A DNA stretch of 64,000 nucleotides from Lumbricus terrestris (GCA_949752735.1 OX457042.1:39045806-39109805); one strand, 5' to 3'. Counted from the first letter of the stretch, positions 30,121 through 45,243 are shown. Notes: generated from the letters alone by a model not told the origin. Made by a program: numbers and translations.

Positions 30121-31655
30121 TTTCCAATGTTTTCCCCGTGGTTGAAGTGTGAGCAGACAGGCAGAGTGATTGGAACAGACCATCGAGATCGAGCAGGACG
30201 AGGCAGAGGCATACCCGTACACTGTACAGTGTCCTCGCCTCATTTAGAGACTGGTTGTTGACCATGCCGATTTCATCTTGTGGGCTGTGTTTTGACAATA
30301 AGGCCTTCCGGGTGGCTGCTGGCCTTCGCCTCGGCCTGAAAGCTATCCGGGGATGAAATAATCTATCCCCCGGATAGAATTAACCGGTCTATACTATCCG
30401 GGGAATAGACCATTCTATCCCCTTATGAAAAATGCGCATAATGAAATTTGTATTCTGTAATCAAAATTTAAAGTGACTAATTGCTTTAAGTGTCATAAGC
30501 AATGCTCAGATAAAGGCAACTCGAATTTATTTAATCATCATCATCAAGGTCCTTGGGCTAAATGCCCGTAGGGGTCCGACGCAACTGTCTGTCTGAGTCT
30601 TTCTCTCGTCATGTTGCCCAGCTTCAACCGGTCCGGTCAGCAGGTCCATACCATTAAACATCTTGGAGCAGCTAGACCACCTTGTCTGATTGAAGATAAT
30701 ATTGGGAGAGAGGCGTGAAGGACAACCTGGGTCAATGCCCGTATGTGTCCCACGCCTCTTCCCAGACTCTTTCCACTGGTCTGTCCTGACCGGCCTGTGC
30801 ATGTCAGCTCCACATCATGACACCTTGAAGCAACTGGGTCACTAAGTCACTTGTTTTAGCGGATTTCAATCGTTTTGGTCTTTTACTGCCAGTGCATCGC
30901 CACCCATCTGGCTTCCTCATTTTGTTTGGGCTTAGGCCGGCACAGGGACGTTGTTGGTTCCCTGTGGCAGAGGATGGATGCAGTTTAACGTCAAGCCCAG
31001 GACATCAAATTTATTTAGTGACTCTGAATGTCTTTAAGCGTTTTAAATGTTCTAAGTGCTCTAAAAACAGGGCAAAACAAATTATCTAGTAAACATAGGG
31101 TCTACCTGTTAGTGTCATTGTTCAAAACATATCAGATGAAAATTAATTTGCAAAAAAATACACGCGAAGTGGTTTTTTCGACTTTTTTATATTAATTTGA
31201 AGGACACAATTAATACGGAAATACTCTATTTCGTGACACCGGCCCTGCCACGGCCCGGTCCCTTAGCAATTGTTTTTTTTTCTAAACTATTTACTAGCGA
31301 CATAATTATTTCGAATTAATTTGTCAATCTCATACGCGCAATCAATGCGTTTTTTCATAGACTCGCAACATAAAAACCTTAAAAAATTAAGCATCAAAAA
31401 CTGTTATTTTGTAAAAAAAATAATTATTCCTAACTATTCCGATTTACATTGATTTTAGATAAATAGAAATATTATTATTTATTCGTAGAGTTTACAGGTA
31501 AATTCAGCATGTACGTCGTTCGATGCGGCCGATAAATGTCTTATTTCAATCTCTACTCATGCGCAATGTTTTATGATAACCTCCTGTCTCCTCAGCCACT
31601 CCCCTCTACTAACGTCTATGTATGGCTGAATGTTGACTGCCATTGTCTTTTCTAG
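30121..31655. other. Upstream region of the PMCA exon; repeats but no gene
   Basis: It contains a TATCCGGGG palindrome cluster at 30338-30420. A possible dimeric repeat covers 30545-30830, where 'aatgcccgtaggggtccgacgc' and 'caatgcccgtatgtgtcccacgcc' are about 190 bp apart. The sequence is AT-rich from 31090. No coding exon was recognised before 31656. Confidence 0.45.
30338..30420. repeat. TATCCGGGG inverted repeat cluster
   Basis: CTATCCGGGG and CCCCGGATAG form a 10-bp stem about 17 bases apart. A second ACTATCCGGGG...TCTATCCCC pair follows, and AATAGACC/GGTCTATA halves are also mirrored. The function is unknown. Confidence 0.6.
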
Positions 31656-31861
31656 CATAAGTATATATAATCAATCATCATTCGGTAAAATGCGATCTAA
31701 CTCTGAAGAGGATTCAATGGCAAGCGGAGAATTCCGGTGCACTCTGAAAGAACTGAAGGAACTGATGCAAACCAGAGGGTCGACCGGATACCAACAGATA
31801 CAAACGAAGTACAACGGTGTTAGTGGATTGTGCAAAGCGCTACAAACTTCTCCAATCGAAG
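31656..31861 (+). CDS. ATP2B: Plasma-membrane Ca2+-ATPase (PMCA), first coding exon
   Basis: This exon encodes the cytosolic N-terminus of a P2B-type Ca2+ pump, which exports Ca2+ across the plasma membrane. A strong acceptor (tgtcttttctag, ending 31655) suggests an upstream 5'-UTR exon. ATG 31690 is chosen for its AAAATG context; ATG 31717 is the alternative. The conserved block reads GEFRCTLKELKELMQTRG, then GLCKALQTSPIEG. The reading continues exactly (phase 1) into the exon at 32860 if the exon ends at 31861, where the intron starts GCGAGG rather than GT. Similarity to animal PMCA N-termini (the EFGCT...LMELRG...LKTSPxEG pattern) is unambiguous. The end coordinate is inferred from homology. 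Confidence 0.88.
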
Positions 31862-32253
31862 GCGAGGAATATACGTTTTCTGTTGAAAATCTTTGCCGTC
31901 TTTCTGACTTGATAATGCCGCTTTGAAACTGCTGCTTAGAAAAGCTATAAATCAGCCCTGCATACTTTATCGCATCGATAAAATGTCTGGCAGGAAATGT
32001 TCGAAGGGGTACTCCACATTGTTGCTTTTATAACGCACGTACAGGTATCTGACAAAAGTGCAGTCAGCACGGGTCCAACTACCGCTATGGGCCAAGTCAT
32101 ATAAGAAGCCGAAAAGCGAATGTTCTGGAAAATTAAGTCACAGTAAACTGAGTCTCACTGAGTTTAACCGGGAGTCAGTTTGCGGTTGTGTATTTCATAT
32201 TCCGTTGTAGTTTAAACGAAACGAGTCGACCATGTTTAATGTAGGCCTCATTT

Positions 32254-32292
32254 TTCGACGCAACACAGTTGATTCAACTGTGTTGCGTCGAA
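32254..32292. repeat. Perfect 19-bp inverted repeat with 1-nt centre
   Basis: Arm TTCGACGCAACACAGTTGA (32254-32272), centre T, and the exact reverse complement at 32274-32292. It lies in the first PMCA coding intron, about 570 bp before the next exon. It may be a fold-back remnant or a cruciform. Confidence 0.9.
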
Positions 32293-32534
32293 CAATTACT
32301 GCAGTTTAACTCAGCATAATTTTTTTACGATGATCGAGAAAAGTGTCGGCTGTTGATAGTGATTTACAAAAGAAGCCGGGTGTGAGTTAGGGAGGACGCC
32401 GGAGTTTTTTTCCCCTCTCCGCTGACTTCAATTTTTCCGATGACTATTCATTATGACTGTTATCGTAGCATGGACAGACCCGGCTCAATTTCAACCCTGG
32501 CTGTTTAAATTGAAAGGCAAATCGATTTAGAAGG

Positions 32535-32590
32535 CTCTTGTCATAGCGCCCTTACTCAGAGGCGTTCCCGACTACAGCGCGGACAAGCCC
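32535..32590 (-). mobile_element. SINE-A tail fragment
   Basis: 'catagcgccc', 'actcagaggcgttcccgac' and 'acagcgcggac' match the 3' third of SINE-A. Possible head remains (CACCGCGCCC) occur at 32638-32650. Confidence 0.65.
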
Positions 32591-32859
32591 TACACGGCGA
32601 ACGGAACATGCAACCTGGTGCAAGTCAATGAGGACACCCACCGCGCCCAACGATAGTAATAATAACGTTTGTTTATTATTAGAAAGTGACAAGTGCCCAG
32701 TAAGAATAGGAACTGCCAGCTGCTGAAAAGCTTTGTAGAATCCGAATTTGAATGCTATGACAATGTTATCATCTATTTTTAATTATGCATACTAAGGCTA
32801 AAGCAAATCAATTTAGAACATGAACATGAACGCTGATTATTAAAAATATGTCTAATTAG

Positions 32860-33051
32860 GTTTGGATGGATCAGAGAGAGATATTGAGAGACGAAAACAA
32901 GAGTTTGGCCGTAATGAAATCCCTCCAAAGCCGCCAAAGTCATTTTTACGCCTTGTATGGGAGGCCAGTCAGGACGTCACTCTACTTATTCTCATAATCG
33001 CTGCTATTCTGTCGATTGGCTTATCATTCTACCATGCGCCGCCAGAAAATG
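32860..33051 (+). CDS. ATP2B: Plasma-membrane Ca2+-ATPase (PMCA), second coding exon
   Basis: This is a 192-bp phase 1-1 exon between acceptor ATTAG|GT and donor G|GTTAGT. It encodes [20 protein letters not shown], then [20 protein letters not shown] and [15 protein letters not shown]. The first part is the cation-ATPase N-terminal domain. The second is the start of transmembrane helix 1, where animal PMCAs read LVWEALQDVTLIIL...GLSFY. No stop or frameshift occurs, in contrast to all surrounding retroelement ORFs. The next exon (helix 2 and the A-domain) was not found before 64000, so the gene has a long following intron or is otherwise incomplete here. Confidence 0.93.
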
Positions 33052-33529
33052 GTTAGTATTAGTCTTAGTCGTTTCCTTTCCTTTAACTTTGAACGCTTAT
33101 GTAACGCTGTTGAGCTTGTTTAGCAATGCTTACAAAACAGGCGTAGCTCTCGAAAGTGCAATGATCGTCACCCGTTAGCCTAGTCGTTATTTAAAAATTA
33201 TTAAAGCGCCACTGTTTAGCATAATATTGTGTTTTTCGATCAGACAAACAAGATTGCTAGCCTGCTTCACTCTGTGCGCCAGCATATATTCACTGCTAAG
33301 ATAGGTGTTCGGGACTTGGAATGAGGCGAAGTTGCTGAAGAGGGTGTTATTAGATTTCGAAGGAAGATGGATAGATTATCTAAGCCAGAATAAGGTGGGT
33401 GATTTAAATAATGACAGCAAAGGTGTGTATTCGGATTTTTATAAAGCGGATATGTCTTATGGCCTCGACCTATGGCCAGATCCTTCACCACCGCTCACCT
33501 GTTTGAATGGACGCCACGCCATTTAAGTC
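33052..33529. other. PMCA intron sequence, no feature
   Basis: Follows the second exon. 'acaagattgctagcctgc' (33247) recurs at 38392, an old dispersed repeat. No exon was recognised. Confidence 0.5.
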
Positions 33530-33665
33530 CCCGTGGACCGTGTTAGCCCGAGATTTTTAATCTCTGAAATAGCCACCTTCGGGATTCGAACCGCGACCCT
33601 CACGCTCTCTTCCACAGAGGCGCGGCCGACAACTCTCTTACCGATGTAGCTAACGTGAGCTAGAG
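33530..33665 (-). mobile_element. SINE-C head fragment
   Basis: Minus strand: TAGCTACATCGGTAAGAGAG (A-box region), then GGTTCGAATCCCGAAGG, a consensus B box, then TCAGAGATTAAAAATCTCGG, which matches the body of the SINE at 25634. The rest of the body and the tail are absent. Confidence 0.8.
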
Positions 33666-34040
33666 GAACTGAAATTAGCGAAATTCTGTATGCATTACAA
33701 TTATATACGTTGTCTATACACACATCGTATGTAACTGAATCTGTGAGAAAATCGATTGTCAACTATTTCTAGGTAATTTCTTATTTCTCGAAGTTGTACA
33801 TTGATCCTCTCGTTAGACAAGCCCTGGCCAATCGGCCATTGATCAAGCGCGGCTCCTCTCCGGTGTCCGAACACCATGTCTCCATCAAATCTGGTCATCT
33901 GTTCACGATTCTCTGGGAGCCATGCTGGGAAACATGATGTTCGGCGTGATACTCCTCGGTGATCCTCTTATTACTTAAATTATTTTTCGGTGTGTGTCCT
34001 TCGCACCATGAAACGGGAAATATGTGGCACTACGCTCTGA
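33666..34040. other. No gene seen
   Basis: AT-rich DNA with no recognised exon or repeat; chance ORFs only. Confidence 0.4.
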
Positions 34041-34042
34041 CA

Positions 34043-34099
<57 letters not shown>

Positions 34100-34100
34100 G
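34041..34100. repeat. (CAT)n microsatellite at LINE 5' junction
   Basis: About 18 CAT units directly precede the truncated LINE. Read in frame they make a spurious poly-His N-terminus. Confidence 0.95.
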
Positions 34101-35228
34101 GCTTCGGTGTCTCTGGTACTGCTTTAAACTGGTTAGCGTCTTATCTGGGTAACAGGAATCAGCAGGTGGGCATCGGTACCGCTCGGTCTGAACCCACTGT
34201 TTGCACTGCTGGAGTTCCACAGGGATCTGTCCTTGGGCCTCTATTATTCACCGTCTTTACCTCCCCAATTAATCGCATAGCTAATCATTTTGGTGTCCAA
34301 TTACAGCAGTATGCGGATGACACTCAGCTCTATATTGCTCTGTCACACACTGATCAGTCCGGTAAACTTAAACTTGAGGAGTGCCTGTCATCTTTATATG
34401 CCTGGTTCTGTTTTAATTCTTTGGCTATAAACCCAAACAAGTCTGAGGCAATTTTGTTCGGGTCACGACAACGCCTGCGTTCTTTTCCTTCACTTTCCAG
34501 CATCGACCTCGCAGGCTCCGCAGTACCGTTATCAGATTCTGTTAAAACTCTTGGGGTTACCCTGGACAGTATGCTTACTTTTCGGATGCATGTAACTAAC
34601 ATTTGTAGATCTTGCTTTTATCACATCAGGGCAATACGCCACATTAGGTCGGCTCTGACTAAGGATATGTCGAAGACTTTAGCTTGCGCCCTTGTCTCCT
34701 CTCGCCTTGATTACGCTAATGCGATTTTTTTGGCATTTCAGACTATGAGCTACATAGGCTGCAACGCATCCAAAATTCTTTAGCTCGGGTTGTGTTGCGT
34801 GTCCCACTACGATCAAGTTCCTCAGTTTTACTTCATCAGCTGCATTGGCTTCCTGTCGAGTTTAGGATTAAATTGCCTGTTTAACCTACAAATCCCTCTC
34901 TACCGGAACACCTCCCTTACCTTCAGTCACTGCTTACTCCTTATATTCCTCCTCGTTGCCTGCGATCATCAAACATGGGTCTTTTAGTTGAACCTCGATG
35001 CAGAACTGTTATGGGCTCGCGTGCATTCCATGCCTCTGCTCCCAAAGAATGGAATCTACTTCCACTCTCTCTTCGTTGCTCAAATTCACTCCCTACCTTC
35101 AAAAAACGGCTCAAAACTCACTATTTCTCTTTGGCTTTCAAGCACATGGACCTTTAACTGCATCTTCCTCTGGCGGCTAACTATCCGCGCCTCAGATACA
35201 CACATTGGTGTGACCTTGCGCGCGTAAT
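34101..35228 (+). mobile_element. CR1-like LINE, 5'-truncated RT and C-terminus
   Basis: The reading frame is open from the microsatellite to 34783: ALNWLASYLGNRNQQVGIG, AGVPQGSVLGPLLFTVFTSP, LQQYADDTQLYIALS (catalytic Asp pair intact), FNSLAINPNKSEAILFGSRQ, SVKTLGVTLDS and SRLDYANAIF. A frameshift near 34740 breaks it. The C-terminus in another frame (34975-35157) reads SRAFHASAPKEWNLLPLSLR and a final LKTHYFSLAF. It ends in GTAATAATAA at about 35228, which runs into the (AAT)n where RLE copy b begins. The endonuclease and first RT motifs are missing. Confidence 0.9.
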
Positions 35229-35256
35229 AAATATATGTAATAATAATAATAATAAT
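35229..35256. repeat. (AAT)n at 5' side of RLE copy b
   Basis: TAATAATAATAATAATAATG separates the CR1-like LINE tail from the RLE LINE. Confidence 0.85.
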
Positions 35257-38025
35257 GATGCTCTTAGGCATAATAACACAACAAACGGCAGCTGCTACAA
35301 TGATCGTTTACAACACCCGATACAGCAAGGCGGCAGGATTCTTAAGCACATCCCCAAAGGTGCCCGCTTTGCGTGCTCTAAAGCTCTCACGACAATCTTG
35401 CAAACCATCTGTGATAAACCGGAAAAAGTCGAGTCTTGGCGCAAATTACTGTGGTTCGCAGCTAACATCCTGGAGCAGCCACAGCGAGCAGGTCGGAGAC
35501 GGAACCTTGCGAATATAGTAGAAAAGCGATTGGACGGACAAGTGTTTTATCGAACGGAGGACTTGAGTGAGAAATCTAGAGTCAGCGGGCATCAAAGTAA
35601 GGCATGGAATGCGAAGGATCTGGTCCTGGCAGCGGTCAATTCCAAGCTGGAAGAGGGCAACATTCGTGCTGCCACACGGATCCTCTGTAGCCGCGACTTC
35701 CCGGTCAGAGCAACGAACGAAACTCTGGCCTCAATCCAAGAAAGACATCCGTCGGACGCCTGGAGCGCCAATCTAGCACTACTGCCTGATACGGCAGAGA
35801 CCACACCCATCCAGATCACGGAAAAAGACGTTGAGGATGCGGTCAGATCTTTTCCGGTGGGATCGTCTGGAGGTCCGGATGGCATGCGTCCCCAGCACCT
35901 GTTGGAACTACTGAAGAATCGTGAGTCTTCGGAGGATCTCCGCCGAGCCCTGACAGATTTCGTCAACGTTATGCTGAGGGGCGAATGTCCGCAAGATATC
36001 CGCAGTCTGATGTTCGGAGGCAGTCTCATCGCCCTCTCTAAGAAAACCGGTGGACTCAGACCAATCGTCATTGGTTACGTGTGGAGAAGGCTTGCGGCTA
36101 AATGTGCTAACAAGTAAGTTGGCGTCCCTCTTTGCTCCCATCCAGGTCGGCATTGCCACTCCAGGTGGTGCAGAGGCGGCGGTTCACGCGGCCAGGGCTT
36201 TTGTAACCGACAGGACAGAAGATCAGATCTTCATTAAGCTGGACTTCGCCAACGCTTTCAACACCATGCGAAGAGATGTGATGCTGCAAGCAGTACACGA
36301 TACTATTCCCGAGCTGTACGCCTTCGTTCACCAGGCATACTCATCCGAGTCCCTTCTTCAGTTCGGGGCTTTCGAGGTTCGGTCCCAAATGGGACCCCAA
36401 CAAGGCGATCCTTTAGGGCCCTTGCTCTTCTGTCTACCACTGCAGCCCTATTTGTGCACAATGGAGGCCGACTTCCGGCTGGGATTTCTGGACGACATCT
36501 CTCTAGGAGGCAAAACTGACAACATTCTACACGATCTTGCCTCAATAGCAGATCTGGAACAATCTTTAGGCATTCATCTAAACCGGCATAAATGCGAATA
36601 CCTCTCAGATGGCGAGTGCAAGGATGATGCTCTTATCGGCTTCCAGCAAGTTGACCGAGATTCTCTAACTCTGCTAGGGGCACCATTGTTCAGAGGGAAA
36701 GCCCTGGACCGAGTACTGGAGAACCACAGCAACACGCTAGAGCTGGCGTTGAAAGATCTTGCTTGTCTCGAAACACAGGGCGCTCTCATGCTATTACGAT
36801 CTTGCTTTGGAGCGCCGAAACTTATGTACCTACTTCGTTCGGCCCCATGCTGGGGACATCCCCTATTGGACACGATCGACGCCCAGATGAGAAGTGGCCT
36901 TCAGAGGATTATTAACATCGATCTCAATGACATTCAGTGGCTACAAGCCACACTGCCTATTAGGGATGGCGGTCTCGGCGTGAGACGGGTCACGATGCTG
37001 GCTTCTTCAGCTTTTTTAGCGTCATCTGCATCGACCAAGACTCTCAGGATGGCCATCCTTGACCGCGAAGAACTGCTGGATGTCTACGAGAATGAAATCT
37101 ACGAGGCTCGCAGTTCAACGTTGCCTGGAGATGAGGGGTCAGCATGGAATAAACAGAAGACATGGGACAGACCCTTGATCGACCAAGACACTGCGATGGT
37201 GTGGTCCGCGAACAGCGACCCGCTCAACCGAGCCAGACTGGGAGCAATCTCAGCGCCTCACGCCGGGGACTGGCTATCCACCGTACCAGTTGCTTCGTGC
37301 GGTCTAGGCCTTAGCAACGAGGCAATGCGGGTGGCGATCGGCCTACGCCTGGGTCTCAACCTGTGTGCCCCACATCAGTGCCAATGTGGCGAGACGGCGG
37401 ACCCCGGGGGCCACCATGGGCTGGTGTGCAAGAGATTGGAAGGCCGATCAAGCCGACACTTTGCTATGAACGACATCGTATGGAGATCACTCAAAAGAGC
37501 GGACATCCCAAGCTCAAAAGAACCCCCCAGGGCTCCTTCGCACCGACGGTAAGAGGCCAGATGGGGCGACGCTCATTCCGTGGGCTGGAGGAAAATACAT
37601 GACCTGGGACGCAACCAGCATACATACTTGCGCCGTATCATACATAAATAAGTCAGCGACAACACCTGGGAGTGCCGCTGAACTGGCCGCCTCGCGCAAA
37701 ATAGCAAAGTATGCAGAGCTCCCCGCAACACACAACTTCGTGCCAATACCTTTAGAGACATTAGGTCCAATAAATTTGTCAGGTCGTGAGTTCCTTTTGG
37801 AATTAGGTCGTCGGCTGACTGAAGCCACGGGCGACCCTCAGGAGACCAAATATCTGTTTCAGCGCCTGTCCATCTGTACGCAGCGCTACAACGCAATAGC
37901 GTTTAGAGGGACCTTTATGCATGACACCGGGGACGAGGTCCTAGATTCATAGTTGCATTTAGTACTCTTCGGAGTAGATGTTAGAATAGGAAATTGTCTG
38001 TTTTACAATAAAGGAAGTTGTTTAA
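35257..38025 (+). mobile_element. RLE-type LINE, copy b, longest, two frameshifts
   Basis: This is the most complete copy. Frame 1 (about 35310-36115) holds the pre-RT region WRKLLWFAANILEQPQRAGR, GNIRAATRIL, SSGGPDGMRPQHLLELL and KKTGGLRPIVIGYVWRRLAA. A small deletion near 36110 shifts to frame 2 (to 37552): FIKLDFANAFNTMRRDVML, MGPQQGDPLGPLLFCLPLQP, FLDDISLGG (catalytic), the thumb, APHAGDWLSTVPVASCG and the CQCGETADPGGHHGLVCK finger. A second shift near 37530 leads to GKRPDGATLIPW...YMTWDA (PD..D endonuclease) and FLLELGRRLTEATG, ending at 37952. The 3' UTR is about 75 bp, with AATAAAGG and then (TAA)n. Both flanks are (AAT)n. Confidence 0.92.
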
Positions 38026-38063
38026 TAATAATAATAATAATAATCATCATCATCATCATCATG
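38026..38063. repeat. (AAT)n(CAT)n at 3' end of RLE copy b
   Basis: About six AAT units followed by seven CAT units. Confidence 0.9.
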
Positions 38064-38930
38064 AACCGTGGGCTAATCGCACCTACGTGTCTGATACAGC
38101 ATCCACGGTTTCACACTCAAATTGTTTCTAATTGTTTTGACCCTTTCGTATCTAACTTGTTTTTCATCAATTTTATGAAAAACAACTTAGCTGCGAAATA
38201 TTTAATGTTGATTGCAGCATAAATAGTACGCATTTTTCAATAATCATACTTCCTCGTGTATTGGGACTGAACATCCTGCTTACACCGGCGCAGTCGCTTA
38301 AGGATTCACCCTAAAGGAATTTGTGAAACTGCTCCCGTAATAACGTGTTTTCCGTTCAGATGGTCAGATTGTCCGATATAAAAATAAAAACAAGATTGCT
38401 AGCCTGCCTTCACATCACATGTGGAGCCAGGAACACAGCGTCCTACAAGCTAGATAACCAACTCTTATAGACGTCATTAGACACGGGTTATACCTGAGAG
38501 AGATGAGGGACCATAACAGACGGAATTACAGCAATGCTCATTGTGCTAGATAAATCTTAAATTCGCTTGAGCCCTTGTTTGGAATAAATGCAAAGTTGGA
38601 ATCCACGTGGGAACAATGAAACAAGGGGCTTTCAGGCAGAGCGAAGTTGGTGGAGAAAGATACGTTTATGGTAATGCTTGACAGACTGGTGGACATACTA
38701 ACCTTACGTGTTGCATCAAGAGATATTCAGTTGTGGGCTACAGGCTTGCAGTTCTCCGTGTTGGTGGGGGTGCACATATTTGGTGATTGCAGTGGAGAGA
38801 AAGGTTGCACATTGTGGACTTCGTATAGGAACAGTCGACCTCCCGGAGATAGAAAAACAATTGTTACAGAAGGAAAGGCAAGCAAAAGGAGGAGTATGAA
38901 AAGTCATATGCAAATCACAGAAGATAGAAG
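38064..38930. other. No gene supported
   Basis: A 118-codon ORF (38647-39003) has no recognised motif, and its last 22 codons lie in SINE-A sequence. It is treated as chance. Confidence 0.45.
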
Positions 38931-38935
38931 TAGAT

Positions 38936-39376
38936 CTCGCTACTCAGAGGCGCTCCCGACTGCAGAGCGGACACTGCATCGAAGTTTCACACCGAAGCGT
39001 TGATGACAAAGATCCATGTTTCACGCGCACAGAAAGAGTATTTTGGGCTGAAGATATAATAATAAAAAGAATAATAATAAAAATAATATTTTCTTTGATG
39101 AAGCGCCTGCATAACGCACTGCGCTTTACATTTACAAGTTATGCAGTAATCTTAATTAATCTTAACTACTAACAGAACAGACAACTTTGCAATTGCACAG
39201 TGTTAATAGCAGCCTACAAAGCATATCCGCCCAACGGGGGCTCGAACTCACTACCTCTCGCACTCTTGGCCAGCGTGTTAACCATTACTCTACCGGGCCC
39301 CCCGATGAAAGATGAGGTTGATTCGAACCTCGAAATATCCTTCAAGGGAACGACGCCACCACTACACCACCGCGCT
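38936..39376 (-). mobile_element. SINE cluster: SINE-A pieces around a SINE-B copy
   Basis: 38936-39003 is the SINE-A tail/body (CTCAGAGGCGCTCCCGAC, GCGGACACTGCATCGAAG). 39138-39303 is SINE-B: on the minus strand GGGGCCCGGTAGAGTAATGG, AGTTCGAGCCCCCGTTGGGC (box B) and GTAGGCTGC. 39311-39376 is the SINE-A head: AGCGCGGTGGTGTAGTGGTG and AGGTTCGAATCAACC. The arrangement suggests SINE-B jumped into a SINE-A copy, with extra rearrangement. Confidence 0.75.
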
Positions 39377-39475
39377 CCAACATCATCATCAGCGTTCATG
39401 AGAATTGTTCAAACTGCACAACTGTGCACTGTAACCAGTTGCGCTCAGTCAACAGGATTGTTGAATTAAGGAAAA

Positions 39476-39807
<332 letters not shown>

Positions 39808-39861
39808 CCTATACGAAACTCATCAATTGATGGCAAACCCTCCAGCTAAGGACGTCATGTA

Positions 39862-39893
39862 TTTAAAGAGCTCTTCGACGTGAGCTCTTTAAA
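39862..39893. repeat. Perfect 12-bp stem hairpin
   Basis: TTTAAAGAGCTC, loop TTCGACGT, GAGCTCTTTAAA. It stands 55 bp after the long (ATT)n tract. Confidence 0.9.
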
Positions 39894-40018
39894 GTTGTCT
39901 TCAAATTTCTTTTTTTTCCGACCATTAAACGAAAAAGTAATATTTGGTTTTCGTTAAGTCCAGTAAAGTAAGTTTGTTTTCATAATAGTTTCATATTTGG
40001 GCTTTCCATCTTTTGGAA

Positions 40019-40074
40019 TTTTATGATGAAAATCAGACCTGTTATTACGTGTCTTTTACTTTTTCATCATAAAA
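40019..40074. repeat. 15-bp inverted repeat
   Basis: ATTTTATGATGAAAA and TTTTCATCATAAAAT are separated by about 26 bases. The arms are exact. It could be the core of a tiny fold-back element. Confidence 0.75.
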
Positions 40075-40379
40075 TCCTCACCACATGAAATCACCAATAT
40101 ATGAAAAACTGGGAATTATCATATGTGCGGGACACCCCGATTGCGATTAATTGATTTAATCCCTATCTAGATATATCAGTTTTTGTTCACAACTCGCCGG
40201 AACGACAGAGGGAAATTTAAAATTGTTTTACGTAAGTTATTATTCGTCTCTTCTAAAGCAATGTCCAAACCGTGCGCATGCGCGGCAGCGCAGGTTACAG
40301 TTTAATAAGCGGAGACGCCTACTGGCCGATGGGCTCTAGGTCGCATCATAGATGCGTGCATGATAATGTTGTTCGTGCA

Positions 40380-43870
<3,491 letters not shown>

Positions 43871-43874
43871 CATA

Positions 43875-44600
43875 AATCAATCAATCATAATTTATATAGC
43901 ACCACTTCAAGGTACCTACTCAAAGGCGCTCCCGGTCGAGATCAAGCGAAAAACAGTCTTCAACAGTTTCTGAAGTTGAGAACAGCTTGGGAGGTGTCGC
44001 GTAGTTAAAGACGTCCATTTCTGCAGGTTGTTGAACCACCCACAGAGAATAAAACCGCCTCTGCATTGTTGCAGAGCGAGTGGAAGGAACCATTAGGTCA
44101 CTATGGACAGCAGAGCGCAGTGCGCGGCGGCCTATGCAAGTGGAAAGAGGGAGGCAAAGCTCACACAGAAAATAGGGTGCCCAGTCTGATAAGCATCGCC
44201 ACACCAAAGATGATATCCTAAATGAGATGCGCTGCGGGAAAGGAAGCCAGTGCAAGACCTCACGCATATATTTGGTATACACGGTCGTACTTGGTGAACC
44301 CCCCAATAAGTCGTGCGGCAGCCTGGTGGACCCTCTCCAACCTCTCAATCCGAACCCGCGGTAGACCAGCAAATATGGAGGCGCAGTAGTCGAGGCTGCT
44401 CAACACAAATGCATGGACAAGAGAAGCTGCAACTTTAGAAGTCAGAGAGCGAGCAATGACCCTGAGCTGCCGCAGTTGGTATGGTGGCAGCTACGTCACA
44501 CCAGATCTATATGAGATGCAAGGGTGAGTTCAGAGACCAGGAGCACCCCAAGGTCGCGGCAAAAAAAGTCATAGATGGGAACTGTGAAGGTCGAGCCCTC
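43875..44600 (-). mobile_element. L2/CR1-like LINE C-terminal fragment with shared tail
   Basis: Minus strand: DLGVLLVSELTLASHIDLV, VIARSLTSKVAASLVHAFVL, DYCASIFAGLPRVRIERLE, then YMREVLHWLPFPQRISFRIS and GRRALRSAVHSDLMVPSTR, all known C-terminal motifs. The 3' UTR reads GGGAGCGCCTTTGAGTAGG, CTTGAAGTGGTGCTATATAA and ends in (TGAT)n. Several frameshifts occur. The 3' tail is the same as that of SINE-A. Confidence 0.85.
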
Positions 44601-44964
44601 ATCATCATCGGTTTGAGCTTAGCCTGTTGCCTAGTGCCCAATCAAATGAATTGGGATTTTTGGGCGTTGAGTCGGAGTCAATTTGAGGACATCCAATCTG
44701 TGAGGACCCCCATTGCTCGTTGCATGTTGCGGGGGCCTCGATGGTTGCGAGTGGAGGGCATTGTAGATAATATTATGTTCAACATGCTTGGCCGAACCGG
44801 ATCCTCTACGCGTTAGGTGGCCCCACGCATGCAATACAATTATTTTTCATCGTCATTTATTATCATAGCAAAAATGAGGGGGAAATCTCGGAACAAATTG
44901 TCAATTATTGAAAAAACTTCTGATTTCAATATAGGCCCTATAATAGACCGACAACTTCTGCACA
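44601..44964. other. No gene seen
   Basis: Between LINE fragments; no recognised repeat or exon. Confidence 0.4.
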
Positions 44965-44984
44965 TGTGTAGGGGTAATTGAATG

Positions 44985-45115
44985 AATTATAGGCAGACTC
45001 AAAGAGGAAAGTTTTCAGTTTAGAGCGAAAGACAGTCTCGCTAGAAGAGTTACGAACATAAGGAGGCAGAGAGTTCCAGATTAAGGAACAATTCCGGGAA
45101 CAATGCTTATCGCTG
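44985..45115 (-). mobile_element. LINE C-terminal remnant
   Basis: Minus strand reads IWNSLPPYVRNSSSETVFRS and KLKTFLFESA, the typical last residues of CR1/L2-type ORF2. It ends near the (ATC)n of unit B. Confidence 0.7.
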
Positions 45116-45130
45116 GCGTGAATATCCCTG

Positions 45131-45173
<43 letters not shown>

Positions 45174-45201
45174 GTCATCATCATCGTCATCGTCATCGTC
45201 A

Positions 45202-45243
<42 letters not shown>

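Larger units (their letters stand above)
31862..32859 (+). other. PMCA intron with putative GC-AG borders
   Basis: The 998-bp intron ends TCTAATTAG at 32859. It carries a 39-bp near-perfect palindrome (32254-32292) and a SINE-A tail fragment (32535-32590). The only in-phase donor that keeps the conserved protein sequence is GC at 31862-31863. Confidence 0.6.

Noticed and set aside
38647..39003. 118-codon ORF as a host gene
   Set aside because: No known motif, and the C-terminal part is SINE-A sequence.
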